Shown here: in pieces, positions 51,294 through 60,175 of the stretch | Layout of the letters: every line of letters starts with the position of its first letter | Numbering within the stretch: the stretch's first letter is position 1 | DNA from: HGM12998 sp900756495 | Lineage (GTDB): Bacteria; Bacillota; Clostridia; Oscillospirales; Oscillospiraceae | DNA length: 64,000 bases | Direction of reading: 5' to 3' | NCBI GenBank assembly: GCA_958477305.1 | Contig: CAUEFI010000009.1 | Location: forward strand, 1 to 64,000 | Program-made: the position numbers and the translations under genes | Notes under the pieces: generated by a model | The model's database searches: none | Told to the model about the DNA's origin: nothing | Seen by the model: only the letters and a program-made list of their open reading frames with translations

Positions 51294-51543
51294 ATCGCTG
51301 CTCCTCCCATACGATAATTTCGTCAATTGTGTTGAGATGGAACAGATCACACAGCCGTCTGAACGTCTCAATAGACGGAGTGCGACGCCCTGTCTCATAA
51401 TTTCTCAGGGCCGATTCAGAGACACCCAGATAGGCCGCTACGGCGGGGCGGCTCAACTGGTTTTGAGAGCGCAACTCCTTAATATGGGCGCAGGTCTTTG
51501 ACAGATTCATTTCGCGCAGGGGGATGGGCTCGCCGTTTTTCAT
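51283..51543 (-). CDS. XRE-family transcriptional regulator
   Basis: An 86-residue protein with a Cro/CI helix-turn-helix at about 20 to 72 (IKELRSQNQLSRPAVAAYLG, VSESALRNYETGRRTPSIET). ATG behind CCGGAGGTGAAC. Upstream at 51590 to 51640 ATGTCA recurs three times (51602, about 51616 and 51628), possible operator sites for this protein. It heads the set of wHTH protein and zincin. Confidence 0.8.
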   Translation of the reverse strand: MKNGEPIPLREMNLSKTCAHIKELRSQNQLSRPAVAAYLGVSESALRNYETGRRTPSIETFRRLCDLFHLNTIDEIIVWEEQRYGT

Positions 51544-51696
51544 TCAGTTCACCTCCGGAATGTAATTGATTGGTGATCTGAGTGTACGATAAAAATGCCA
51601 TGATGTCAATGTCACATGTCGTGCATCATGTCACGCTTTGTACGCCAAACGCTGGCATATACGGGACGGCGGTAGTTTGCCATGAATGGAGCGCGG

Positions 51697-53865
51697 TTAT
51701 TGCAGCGGTTTCGTTTGGCGCATAGTCAGGGAGATGCGCTTCTTTTTCTCGTCTACCTCCAGTACCCGGACAGACACAATATCACCGACGGCGAGCAGTT
51801 CGGATGGGTGACGGATGCGGCGCTCGGAGATCTGGCTGATGTGGACCAGACCGTCCTGATGAACGCCGATATCCACAAAGACCCCAAAGTCTATGACATT
51901 ACGCACGGTGCCGGTGAGCTCCATACCGGGTTTCAAATCCTTGATTTCCATTACATCGGTGCGGAGAATGGGCTTGGGAAGTTCATCGCGGGGATCCCGG
52001 CCGGGCTTCAGAAGCTCATCCACGATGTCCAGCAGGGTGGGCACGCCTACCCCGCATGACTGAGCGGCCTTTTCCCTGCCATATGCCGTTATTCGCTCCC
52101 GGAGCTGACCAATCTGCCCAGTCTTCACATCAGCCAGCGTGTATCCTGTTAAGGCGAGCAGTTTCTCAGCAGCTCCGTAGCTCTCTGGATGGACGCCGGT
52201 GTTGTCCAGGATGGATTTGCTCTCAGGTACCCGCAGGAAGCCTGCGCACTGTTCAAACGCCTTTGGCCCCAGCTTTGGGACCTTCAAGACCTGCTTTCTG
52301 GAGGTAAAAATACCATTTTCCTCCCGGTACTTGACAATATTTTTGGCCGTAGTGCCGTTGAGCCCGGACACTCTGGTGAGCAGAGGGGCGGAGGCGGTAT
52401 TCAAATCGACGCCTACCGCATTGACGCAGTCCTCCACCACGCCGCACAAGGCCTCATCCAGCCGTGCCTGGGGCATGTCGTGCTGGTACTGCCCCACGCC
52501 GATGGATTTTGGGTCTATCTTTACCAGCTCAGCCAGAGGATCCTGAAGCCTTCTTGCGATAGAGACCGCGCTTCTCAAGTTTACGTCGTACTCAGGAAAC
52601 TCTTCGGCGGCCAGCTTGGAGGCGGAGTACACGCTGGCGCCGGCTTCATTGACAATCATATAAGAGACCCCGCCGCCTACGGCTTTGATGAGCTCCACCG
52701 TCATCTGCTCTGTCTCCCGGCTGGCGGTGCCGTTGCCAATGGCGATATGGGCCACGTCGTATTGTTTGATCAGCTTGGATAGAAGGTCGATGGCCTCCTG
52801 TTTTTTACGCTCATGAAAGGTCGGGTAGACCACCGCCGTATCCAGCACTTTGCCGGTGCCGTCCACCACCGCTACCTTGCAGCCGTTGCGATAACCGGGA
52901 TCCAGTCCCATGGTTACCTTCCCCTTCACTGGAGGCTGCATGAGGAGCGGCTTGAGGTTGAGACCGAAGTTTCGGATGGCGCCCTCATTGGCCGTCTCAG
53001 TGAGTAAATTGCGGATTTCCCGCTCCACACTGGGAGCGATAAGCCGATCATAGGCGTCCTCAGCCGCTGAACGGACGAACAGCATGGAGGGAGAGCCAGG
53101 GATCAGGACGGCCCTGCGTATGGCGATGAGGGCGGCCTCCCGGTCCATGACCACAGAGACCTTTAAGATTTCCTCCCGCTCTCCGCGATTGACTGCCAGG
53201 ACCTGATGACCCATGGCACGGCATACAGGGATCCGGAAATCATAATAGAGCCGGTAGACCGTGTCCTCGGGATCTTTGCTGGCAGCGGCAGAAACCAGAT
53301 ATGCCTTTTTCCACCAGAGTTCCCGCAGGGTTTTGCGCAAACCAGCGTCATCAGAGATGCGCTCGGCGATGATGTCACTGGCCCCCTGGAGGGCGTCCTC
53401 CGCCGTATTGACGCCCTTTTCCGGGTCCACATAACCGGAGGCAGCCACCTCGGGGAGCGGACAGTTCCGGGCCTGGGACAAGAGGAGATCGGCCAGAGGT
53501 TCCAGTCCTCTCTCCTTGGCCACAGTAGCTCGGGTACGGCGCTTTTGGCGGTAGGGGCGGTAGAGATCCTCCGCCTCGGCCAGAGTGGAGGCCGCATCAA
53601 TGGCGGCGGAAAGCGCGTCGGTCAGCTTCCCCTGGCTCTCAATGGCGCGTTTGATCTCCTGCCGGCGCGCCTCCAGATTGCGCAGATACTGAAGACGGTC
53701 GGCCAGTGTGCGAAGCCGGGTGTCGTCCATGGCGCCGTGCAGTTCCTTGCGGTAGCGGGCGATGAAGGGAATGGTGTTTCCCTCATCAATCAAATTGACG
53801 ACATTCCGTATATTTGTCTCGCTTTGTTCCAGCTCGTGGGCCAGAATTTGTACGATGGTGTCCAT
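51697..53865 (-). CDS. tex: RNA-binding transcription accessory protein Tex
   Basis: A 722-residue protein, ATG at 53865 behind AAAGGAG; the longer frame to 54012 is not supported. N-terminal helical Tex domain, an RNase H-like YqgF domain (MGLDPGYRNGCKVAVVDGTG near residue 325), helix-hairpin-helix motifs (DLNTASAPLLTRVSGLNGTT) and a C-terminal S1 RNA-binding domain (FGVFVDIGVHQDGLVHIS). Tex affects transcription and RNA fate. Length is normal. Confidence 0.93.
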   Translation of the reverse strand: MDTIVQILAHELEQSETNIRNVVNLIDEGNTIPFIARYRKELHGAMDDTRLRTLADRLQYLRNLEARRQEIKRAIESQGKLTDALSAAIDAASTLAEAEDLYRPYRQKRRTRATVAKERGLEPLADLLLSQARNCPLPEVAASGYVDPEKGVNTAEDALQGASDIIAERISDDAGLRKTLRELWWKKAYLVSAAASKDPEDTVYRLYYDFRIPVCRAMGHQVLAVNRGEREEILKVSVVMDREAALIAIRRAVLIPGSPSMLFVRSAAEDAYDRLIAPSVEREIRNLLTETANEGAIRNFGLNLKPLLMQPPVKGKVTMGLDPGYRNGCKVAVVDGTGKVLDTAVVYPTFHERKKQEAIDLLSKLIKQYDVAHIAIGNGTASRETEQMTVELIKAVGGGVSYMIVNEAGASVYSASKLAAEEFPEYDVNLRSAVSIARRLQDPLAELVKIDPKSIGVGQYQHDMPQARLDEALCGVVEDCVNAVGVDLNTASAPLLTRVSGLNGTTAKNIVKYREENGIFTSRKQVLKVPKLGPKAFEQCAGFLRVPESKSILDNTGVHPESYGAAEKLLALTGYTLADVKTGQIGQLRERITAYGREKAAQSCGVGVPTLLDIVDELLKPGRDPRDELPKPILRTDVMEIKDLKPGMELTGTVRNVIDFGVFVDIGVHQDGLVHISQISERRIRHPSELLAVGDIVSVRVLEVDEKKKRISLTMRQTKPLQ

Positions 53866-53989
53866 AGTGTGCTCCTTTGAATAGATTAACTGATATTTTA
53901 CGCCATAGAGGGTGGGAAGTCCAGATGAACCGTTGCGATTAAGCTGGAAATCCATTAAAATAAATCGTGACAGAAAGGGGGATGGAGCG

Positions 53990-54940
53990 ATGCGTACCAT
54001 CGACGAAGTCAATGCTGAACTGGAACAGGTCCGAGATCAATTGGCGAGACGAAAGAAGCTGCTTTCCGTCCGGGATAACCTGCTGGAACAGCGCCGGGAG
54101 AGGCAGCGCACCGAGGAGGAGACGGCCCAGGCGCTGTATCGGGAAGAGTCCGACGTGGAGGAGCTGGAGCACATGAGTTTCAAAGCGCTCCTGGCAGCAC
54201 TGAAGGGGGACAGGGAGGAACAGCTCTCCAGGGAGAGGCGGGAGGCGCTTTCCGCCAAACTGCGCCATGACCAGGCTGTCCGGGATTTGGAGGACATTCA
54301 GCGCCGGATCGAGGCCCTGGAGGAGGAGCTGCGTCCGCTCGTCGACTGCTCGGCCCGCTTACGGGAACTGATGGAGGAAAAAGCAGCCGTACTCCGCGCC
54401 CAGGGCGGAGCAGAGGGAGAGCGGCTGGCCGATCTGGAGGAGGAGCTCGCGCAGGTCAGGGCCCGCAGGAAGGAGCTGGGAGAGGCGCTGTATGCAGGCA
54501 GACAGGTCCTTTCGGCAGCGGGCCGCATGGAGAGCAGCCTGGACAGCGCTGCGTCCATGGGGACGTGGGACATGCTGGGAGGCGGATTGTTTGCTACGGC
54601 CGCCAAGCATCAGCATCTGGACGAAGCACGCTATGCAGCCGACGAGGTACAGGGAGCCCTGAGATCGTTTCGAACTGAACTGGCAGATGTATCTATGAAA
54701 ATTGAGAGCCCTACGGTAGAGGTAGGACAATTTGCAACCTTTGCCGACTACTTTTTTGACGGACTCTTCGCCGACTGGGCTGTGCAGAACCGTATCCATG
54801 ACGCACAATGGAGTGTAAGCTCCGTCCGGAGCAAAGTTGAGCAGGTGATGAACCGCCTGAGGTATATGGACGAGGAGGAGGAAAGGCGCTCCGTTGCCCT
54901 GGAGCGGGAGCGCGAAGAGATTTTGAATCAGGCGCAATAG
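53990..54940 (+). CDS. Coiled-coil protein of unknown function
   Basis: A 316-residue soluble protein, ATG behind GGGGGATGGAG. Residues 1 to 150 and 270 to 316 are highly charged coiled coil (RRKKLLSVRDNLLEQRRERQ). A central part has GTWDMLGGGLFATAAKHQHL and EVGQFATFADYFFDGLFADW, a pattern I associate with a small family in Firmicutes of unknown role. It lies between tex (opposite strand) and a symporter gene. Confidence 0.65.
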   Translation: MRTIDEVNAELEQVRDQLARRKKLLSVRDNLLEQRRERQRTEEETAQALYREESDVEELEHMSFKALLAALKGDREEQLSRERREALSAKLRHDQAVRDLEDIQRRIEALEEELRPLVDCSARLRELMEEKAAVLRAQGGAEGERLADLEEELAQVRARRKELGEALYAGRQVLSAAGRMESSLDSAASMGTWDMLGGGLFATAAKHQHLDEARYAADEVQGALRSFRTELADVSMKIESPTVEVGQFATFADYFFDGLFADWAVQNRIHDAQWSVSSVRSKVEQVMNRLRYMDEEEERRSVALEREREEILNQAQ

Positions 54941-55051
54941 ACTTGGGGCTGCCATGGCTGTAATAATTTCTCTTGACTTTGCTGATTTTAACTGTTAAAC
55001 TTTAAAGAGGCAAAGCGAAGGAGCTGCAATAGAGAGAGGAATGGCTGTGGT

Positions 55052-56596
55052 ATGGTTATCAAAGCAGTTTTGCTGATTGCATTTTTTGGCGTGATGGTGG
55101 GAATTGGACTTTATTGCCGGCGGCGGACCACTGATGTGAACGGATTTGTGCTGGGCGGGCGGGCCGTAGGACCTTGGCTGACGGCGTTTGCCTATGGCAC
55201 CTCCTATTTCTCCGCCGTCGTCTTTGTGGGCTATGCGGGGCAGTTCGGCTGGAAGTATGGCGTGGCCGCTACTTGGGCGGGCATTGGAAACGCCCTGCTG
55301 GGCTCCCTGCTGGCGTGGGCTGTTTTGGGGCGGCGCACCCGCATCATGACGCAGCACCTGGACTCGGCCACCATGCCGGAGTTTTTTGGCAAGCGCTTTG
55401 ACAGTAAGTCGCTGAAGATTGCGGCCTCAGTCATCACTTTTGTATTTCTCATTCCCTATACGGCGTCCCTCTATAATGGTCTTTCCCGGCTGTTTGGCAT
55501 GGCCTTCAATATCGATTATTCCATCTGTGTCATTGTCATGGCAGTGCTGACAGGAGTGTATGTGATTGCCGGCGGCTACATGGCAACGGCCATCAACGAT
55601 TTTATCCAGGGAATCATTATGATATTCGGCATCTGCGCTGTTGTGGCGGCAGTGTTGAAGGGGCAGGGGGGCTTTATGGCCGCCTTAGACGGTCTGGCCC
55701 GCGTCAGTGATCCGGCGGTATCTGATACGCCGGGCGTCTTTGCATCCTTTTTTGGCCCGGATCCGGCCAATCTGCTGGGCGTAGTGCTCCTGACCTCCCT
55801 GGGAACCTGGGGACTGCCGCAGATGGTGCAGAAATTCTATGCCATCAAGAGCGAGCGGGCCATCAACACCGGCATGGTTATTTCCACCGCCTTTGCCGCT
55901 ATTGTGGCTGGCGGATGCTACTTTTTGGGGGGCTTCGGCCGCCTGTTTTCCGAACGGCTGGACATTGCTGCCGACGGCTATGACTCCATTATACCGACAA
56001 TGCTGTCAGGACTGCCCGACATCCTCATTGCCATTGTGGTTATTCTGGTGCTGTCAGCATCCATGTCCACGCTCTCGTCCCTGGTGCTGGCGTCCAGCTC
56101 TACCTTGACGCTGGACTTTCTGCGGGACAACCTGATTAAAAGCATGAGCGAGAAGGCCCAGGTTTTCCTGATGCGCTGCCTCATTGTGGTGTTTATTGCC
56201 ATCTCTGTGGTGATTGCGATCGTTCAATACCATTCCAACATTACCTTTATTGCCCAGCTGATGGGCGTGTCCTGGGGCGCTCTGGCCGGGGCTTTCCTTG
56301 CCCCCTTCCTCTACGGCCTCTATTGGAAGCGGACCACAAAAGCCGCCTGCTGGTGCAGCTTTCTCTTTTCTGTAGCGGTGATGCTGGCAAATATTTTTGC
56401 AGGCAGCCGCTTCCCGGAGCTGCTCCGCTCCCCCATCAATGCCGGGGCGTTCTGCATGATCGCTGGGCTTATCATTGTGCCTGTGGTCTCTCTTTTCACA
56501 GCCCGGCCCGACCGGATGCTGGTGGAAAGCGCCTTTTCCTGCTATGACCGGAGGGTTACGGTGCGTCAGAAGGAAGCGCTGAGCGACCCGGAATAG
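55052..56596 (+). CDS. Sodium:solute symporter
   Basis: A 514-residue membrane protein of the SSS family (PutP/PanF-like) with about 13 helices; first at 3 to 22 (IKAVLLIAFFGVMVGIGLY). Family features: RRTTDVNGFVLGGRAVGPW after helix 1, GGYMATAINDFIQGIIM near residue 175 and STLSSLVLASSSTLTLDF with the sodium-site Ser/Thr residues. Substrate (proline, pantothenate or another acid) cannot be decided. A terminator follows. Confidence 0.88.
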   Translation: MVIKAVLLIAFFGVMVGIGLYCRRRTTDVNGFVLGGRAVGPWLTAFAYGTSYFSAVVFVGYAGQFGWKYGVAATWAGIGNALLGSLLAWAVLGRRTRIMTQHLDSATMPEFFGKRFDSKSLKIAASVITFVFLIPYTASLYNGLSRLFGMAFNIDYSICVIVMAVLTGVYVIAGGYMATAINDFIQGIIMIFGICAVVAAVLKGQGGFMAALDGLARVSDPAVSDTPGVFASFFGPDPANLLGVVLLTSLGTWGLPQMVQKFYAIKSERAINTGMVISTAFAAIVAGGCYFLGGFGRLFSERLDIAADGYDSIIPTMLSGLPDILIAIVVILVLSASMSTLSSLVLASSSTLTLDFLRDNLIKSMSEKAQVFLMRCLIVVFIAISVVIAIVQYHSNITFIAQLMGVSWGALAGAFLAPFLYGLYWKRTTKAACWCSFLFSVAVMLANIFAGSRFPELLRSPINAGAFCMIAGLIIVPVVSLFTARPDRMLVESAFSCYDRRVTVRQKEALSDPE

Positions 56597-56616
56597 GAAG
56601 GGGTTTTAAAGAGAGA

Positions 56617-56667
56617 AAGGCTGTGGTATGATAGCTGGCAAGGCCGGCTTTCATGCCGCAGCTTTTT
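56617..56667 (+). terminator. Terminator of the symporter gene
   Basis: AGGCTGTGGTATGATAGC pairs imperfectly with GGCTTTCATGCCGCAGC, followed by TTTTT. From 56668 to 56957 no gene is seen; minus-strand frames there lack ribosome sites. Confidence 0.7.
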
Positions 56668-56957
56668 GATGCGTTCCATTCCCCAGTGTGTCCCGGAGTA
56701 GAATGAGACAAGCCCAATATTTCCATGTTTTTTTCTCAAAAAAGATACTGACGTACTGAGGCGGAAACAGCTCACCCATCAATAAAAGAGAAGTCATATC
56801 CACCATTCCGGGGCCAGAGCACCAAGTGTCATAAGTGTGATCAACACGACAAGTTTCCGTTTTATAGAGATGTATCGTTATTCGCAAAACCCCGGGCGTA
56901 TTCAACGAACTTTACCGGAAGTACGCAAGTACAAAGCTCTTGATCGCAAGGAGAGAA

Positions 56958-57863
56958 ATGATGATTATTGACATGCACACGCACACCTTTCCCGACGCTA
57001 TCGCAGAGAAGACTTTGAAGAAACTCAGCGCGCTGTCCCATACCATGCCCTTTACAGCGGGAACGGCAGGAGCGCTGCTGACATCCATGAGAGAAACTGG
57101 CGTGGACTGTTCGGTGATACTTCCTGTAGCGACTGCGCCGCGGCAGGTATCTCATATCAATGAGGCCTCGGCTCGCCTCAACGAGGAACAGGGGATGTAT
57201 GGGCTCCTATCCTTCGGATGTATTCATCCGGACTGTCCCGACTGGAAAGAGGAGCTCACACGGGCGGCGGCTCTGGGGTTGAAGGGGATCAAAATCCATC
57301 CGGTATACCAGGGGGTGGATCTGGATGATCCCCGTTATCTGCGTATTCTGGAGCGGGCCGGGGAGCTGAACCTCATTGTGGTTACCCATGCCGGGATGGA
57401 CGTAGGGTTTCCGGGACAGGTGCGCTGTTCACCTGCGATGGCGCTCCGGGCTGTCCAACAGGCCGGTCCTGTCCGGCTGGTGCTGGCCCACATGGGGGGC
57501 TGGCGGAATTGGGATGAGGTGGAGGAGCTGCTGTCTCAGGCGCCGGTATACCTGGACACTTCATTCTCTACCGGGGAAATGACGCCCCTGGACGACGGCT
57601 ATTACACTTCGGAAGATTTGCCGCTGATGGGCGAGAGACAGTTCGTGCGCATGGTGCGCACCTTTGGTGCAGAGCGGATTCTATTTGGTACCGACAGCCC
57701 ATGGAGCGGCCAGCGGGAGAGCCTGACATGGATCAGGGATACTGCTTTGAGTGCTGACGAACTGGAGGCTATTTTGGGCGCAAACGCCCAAAAACTGTTG
57801 GGGTTGACCGGAGGCCGGAGCTTTCCGGCTATACTTGGGCACCCTGCGGAGACTGCTGGATAA
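56958..57863 (+). CDS. Amidohydrolase-family metal-dependent hydrolase
   Basis: A 301-residue TIM-barrel protein starting MMIIDMHTHTFPD behind AAGGAGAG (ATG 56958 or 56961). The metal His pair is HTH at residues 7 to 9; others are GIKIHPVYQ, VVTHAG and the Asp in LFGTDSPW, as in the amidohydrolase_2 / ACMSD-like group. These enzymes hydrolyse or decarboxylate varied small molecules. Single gene. The following 57864 to 58027 stretch holds no gene. Confidence 0.85.
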   Translation: MMIIDMHTHTFPDAIAEKTLKKLSALSHTMPFTAGTAGALLTSMRETGVDCSVILPVATAPRQVSHINEASARLNEEQGMYGLLSFGCIHPDCPDWKEELTRAAALGLKGIKIHPVYQGVDLDDPRYLRILERAGELNLIVVTHAGMDVGFPGQVRCSPAMALRAVQQAGPVRLVLAHMGGWRNWDEVEELLSQAPVYLDTSFSTGEMTPLDDGYYTSEDLPLMGERQFVRMVRTFGAERILFGTDSPWSGQRESLTWIRDTALSADELEAILGANAQKLLGLTGGRSFPAILGHPAETAG

Positions 57864-58027
57864 GGACGGAAGGAGGCAGGCAGGCGCTGACCTCGAATCG
57901 GATGGAGCGGTTCAGAAATTTCCTCCGGCGGGGCGGTATCTTTCTGAAAGCAGGGTAAGGTGTCGAGACAGAGAGGACCGTCTCCGCGAGGCCTGATTTT
58001 ACAGCCGCCTCCAACCAGAGCCGCAGA

Positions 58028-58063
58028 ATAAAAACCGCTGCCTCGATAAGGCAGCGGTTTTTA
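58028..58063 (+). terminator. Bidirectional terminator
   Basis: AAAAACCGCTGCCT / AGGCAGCGGTTTTT stem with a CGATA loop serves both the amidohydrolase and the converging minus gene. Confidence 0.92.
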
Positions 58064-58081
58064 TACCGGTATATGCCGCAG

Positions 58082-58498
58082 TCAGACCAGATCGCTGTCG
58101 ACCAGAATGTTATCGGTGCCGTGTTCCTCAAATTCAGCGATATACGCATCAATACGGCTGGCCAGCTCGGCGTAATTGTGGTCGTCGATAGGCACATCAT
58201 CCATATCGCGGCGGGCCAGATCCTCAGCCAGAATATCAAAAAACACATTGTTTTCATATTCCATGATGGCCTCATGAATGCCGCCTTCGGCGAAAGCGCG
58301 TGAGGGGATGACCTCCCCCTGCCAGTCCTCGGCCAGAGCGTCCATCCCCTCTTCCCTGGCTTTGGCAAAGAGCAGGCTCTCTACCTCGTCATAGTCCTTA
58401 AACCGATCCTCGCCGCGGGTAGAGTTCAAAATCCAGTTGCCGATATAGGCCATATCCAGCAAACGGCGGAATTGCTTTGCTGTCAGCTCCAGCTTCAT
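58082..58498 (-). CDS. Conserved hypothetical protein
   Basis: A 138-residue acidic helical protein (MKLELTAKQFRRLLDMAYIG), ATG at 58498 behind GAGGAGG. Family pattern: NWILNSTRGEDR, then FFDILAEDLARRD near residue 90. I know proteins of this form in Clostridia only as hypotheticals. No cysteine or membrane segments. Single-gene unit facing away from murI; the upstream 58541 to 58713 gap holds the divergent promoters. Confidence 0.65.
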   Translation of the reverse strand: MKLELTAKQFRRLLDMAYIGNWILNSTRGEDRFKDYDEVESLLFAKAREEGMDALAEDWQGEVIPSRAFAEGGIHEAIMEYENNVFFDILAEDLARRDMDDVPIDDHNYAELASRIDAYIAEFEEHGTDNILVDSDLV

Positions 58499-58713
58499 AT
58501 GCGAAACCTCCTCGCTGTCATGACATGGGGGGAAAAGCACCCCTATTCTTATATTATAGTCGAAGACCCGGAAATGTCAAACACCCGGAAAAGATGGAAA
58601 CGTGCAAAATACCCCTTGCCTTCCAGTGTGGATTCGCATATTATGTTAGCGTGCGTTTCCAAACAGCCCGGTGAAGCGCGGGAAAATCCAAAGTTTGTCT
58701 GGAGGCTGTCAAT

Positions 58714-59529
58714 TTGGATCAGAGGCCGATTGGAGTATTTGATTCCGGTCTGGGAGGTCTGACGGCGGTAGCTGAGCTCATCCGCCTGCTGCCCGGAGAG
58801 GATATTGTCTATTTTGGAGATACCGGGCGGGTGCCGTACGGCAGCCGTTCGAGAGATACGATTATCAAGTATGCCCGGCAGGACATGGCGTTTCTGCGTA
58901 CCTTCGATTTGAAGGCGGTGGTAATCGCCTGCGGCACCGTTTCCACCACGGCCATCGACGTGCTCGCGGCCGAGAACGACATACCAGTCCTGGGCGTGGT
59001 GGAGCCTTCGGCCCGCCGTGCCGCTCAGGCTACCCGCAACGGAAGGATCGGCCTTATCGGTACGCAGGCCTCCATCCGAAGCGGCGCCTACGAAAGATAT
59101 ATTGAGGAGGAGAACGCTGGAGTTCAGGTGCTGGCTGAGGCCTGTCCTCTCTTTGTCCCGCTGGTTGAAAACGGCCGTATTCATCCGGGAGACGCGGTTA
59201 TTGAGACGGTCTGCGCTGAATATCTCCAGCCGCTGAAGAATGCGGGCGTGGATACGCTGGTGATGGGCTGCACGCATTACCCCTTGCTGGAGACTGTCAT
59301 AGGCAATTATATGGGGCCGGGGGTGACGCTGGTAAACGCCGGGGCTGAGGGGGCGCGGGCGGCCGCCAAGCTGCTTGAGAAGACAGAATCCCTGGCTGAA
59401 AGAAGGGCTGGCGGCACCTGCCGCTATTTTGTCAGCGACAGTGTACAGGACTTTTCCCGGCTGGCGTCTCTCTTCCTCAGACGCGATGTATCTGAAGCGG
59501 TGACCCAGATCGATATTGTGCAATATTGA
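58714..59529 (+). CDS. murI: Glutamate racemase
   Basis: A 271-residue enzyme making D-glutamate for peptidoglycan. TTG start (MDQRPIGVFDSGLGGLTAV) behind TGGAGG. The two catalytic Cys are in VIACGTVSTT (about residue 74) and MGCTHYP (about residue 189), and YFGDTGRVPYG is conserved. The first site reads ACGT where ACNT is usual. Length is normal. Confidence 0.93.
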   Translation: MDQRPIGVFDSGLGGLTAVAELIRLLPGEDIVYFGDTGRVPYGSRSRDTIIKYARQDMAFLRTFDLKAVVIACGTVSTTAIDVLAAENDIPVLGVVEPSARRAAQATRNGRIGLIGTQASIRSGAYERYIEEENAGVQVLAEACPLFVPLVENGRIHPGDAVIETVCAEYLQPLKNAGVDTLVMGCTHYPLLETVIGNYMGPGVTLVNAGAEGARAAAKLLEKTESLAERRAGGTCRYFVSDSVQDFSRLASLFLRRDVSEAVTQIDIVQY

Positions 59530-59624
59530 CGGGCAGAAAGCCCTTTACATACGGAGAGGAAGCGGGTATAATTACTTGCAATTGACAATTGCGCGCAGCG
59601 GCGCGCCTGCGAGGGAAACGCGAT

Positions 59625-60071
59625 ATGGAGCACAATAATGTCATTATCTCCATCAAGGGGAAACAATCTTATGAGGACGCCGAGGACGAGACCATCGAGC
59701 TGGTGACAGAGGGCCGGCTGGAGGAGGATGGGAGCGACGGCTTTACGCTGAGCTATCAGGAGAGCGAGCTCACCGGCCTGGAGGGAACGCTGACGACCTT
59801 CCAGATCGAAAAGGATCGCATTACGCTGATGCGTGTGGGAGAGGTCAACTCCCAGATGGTCTTCGAGGAGGGCAGACGTCATCTGTCCATGTACAATACC
59901 CCCTATGGGGCGCTGTCGGTAGGAGTCAGCACCCGACGGATGAGATCTGACCTGCGCAGAGATGGGGGAAGCATTGAAATCCACTATGCCATTGAGATAG
60001 ACCACGCGGTGGCCGGACAAAATTTGTTCCAGATCAGCGTCCGGGAAAAGAAGCCTACCATTCAGCAGTAG
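59625..60071 (+). CDS. DUF1934 beta-barrel protein
   Basis: A 148-residue protein starting MEHNNVIISIKGKQSYEDAE behind GCGAGGG. It has the DUF1934 pattern: IELVTEGRLEEDGSDGFTLSY, VGEVNSQMVFEEG near residue 80, TPYGALSVGVST and a C-terminal GSIEIHYAIEID. The fold is a calycin-like barrel of unknown role, often next to argS as here. The 98 bases to argS hold an inverted repeat. Confidence 0.85.
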   Translation: MEHNNVIISIKGKQSYEDAEDETIELVTEGRLEEDGSDGFTLSYQESELTGLEGTLTTFQIEKDRITLMRVGEVNSQMVFEEGRRHLSMYNTPYGALSVGVSTRRMRSDLRRDGGSIEIHYAIEIDHAVAGQNLFQISVREKKPTIQQ

Positions 60072-60175
60072 CTGTCTGCCGGGGGAGAACGGCGCTTGTC
60101 ACCGCTTTCCCGTCTCTGAGGAGACGGCCTCCCCGGCGGGGAGTCATTTAGAAGGAACAGAAAAGGTGATTTCGT

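Noticed and set aside
57829..58368. A 179-codon minus frame over the end of the amidohydrolase and the next gene
   Set aside because: It crosses a strong bidirectional terminator and overlaps two supported genes.
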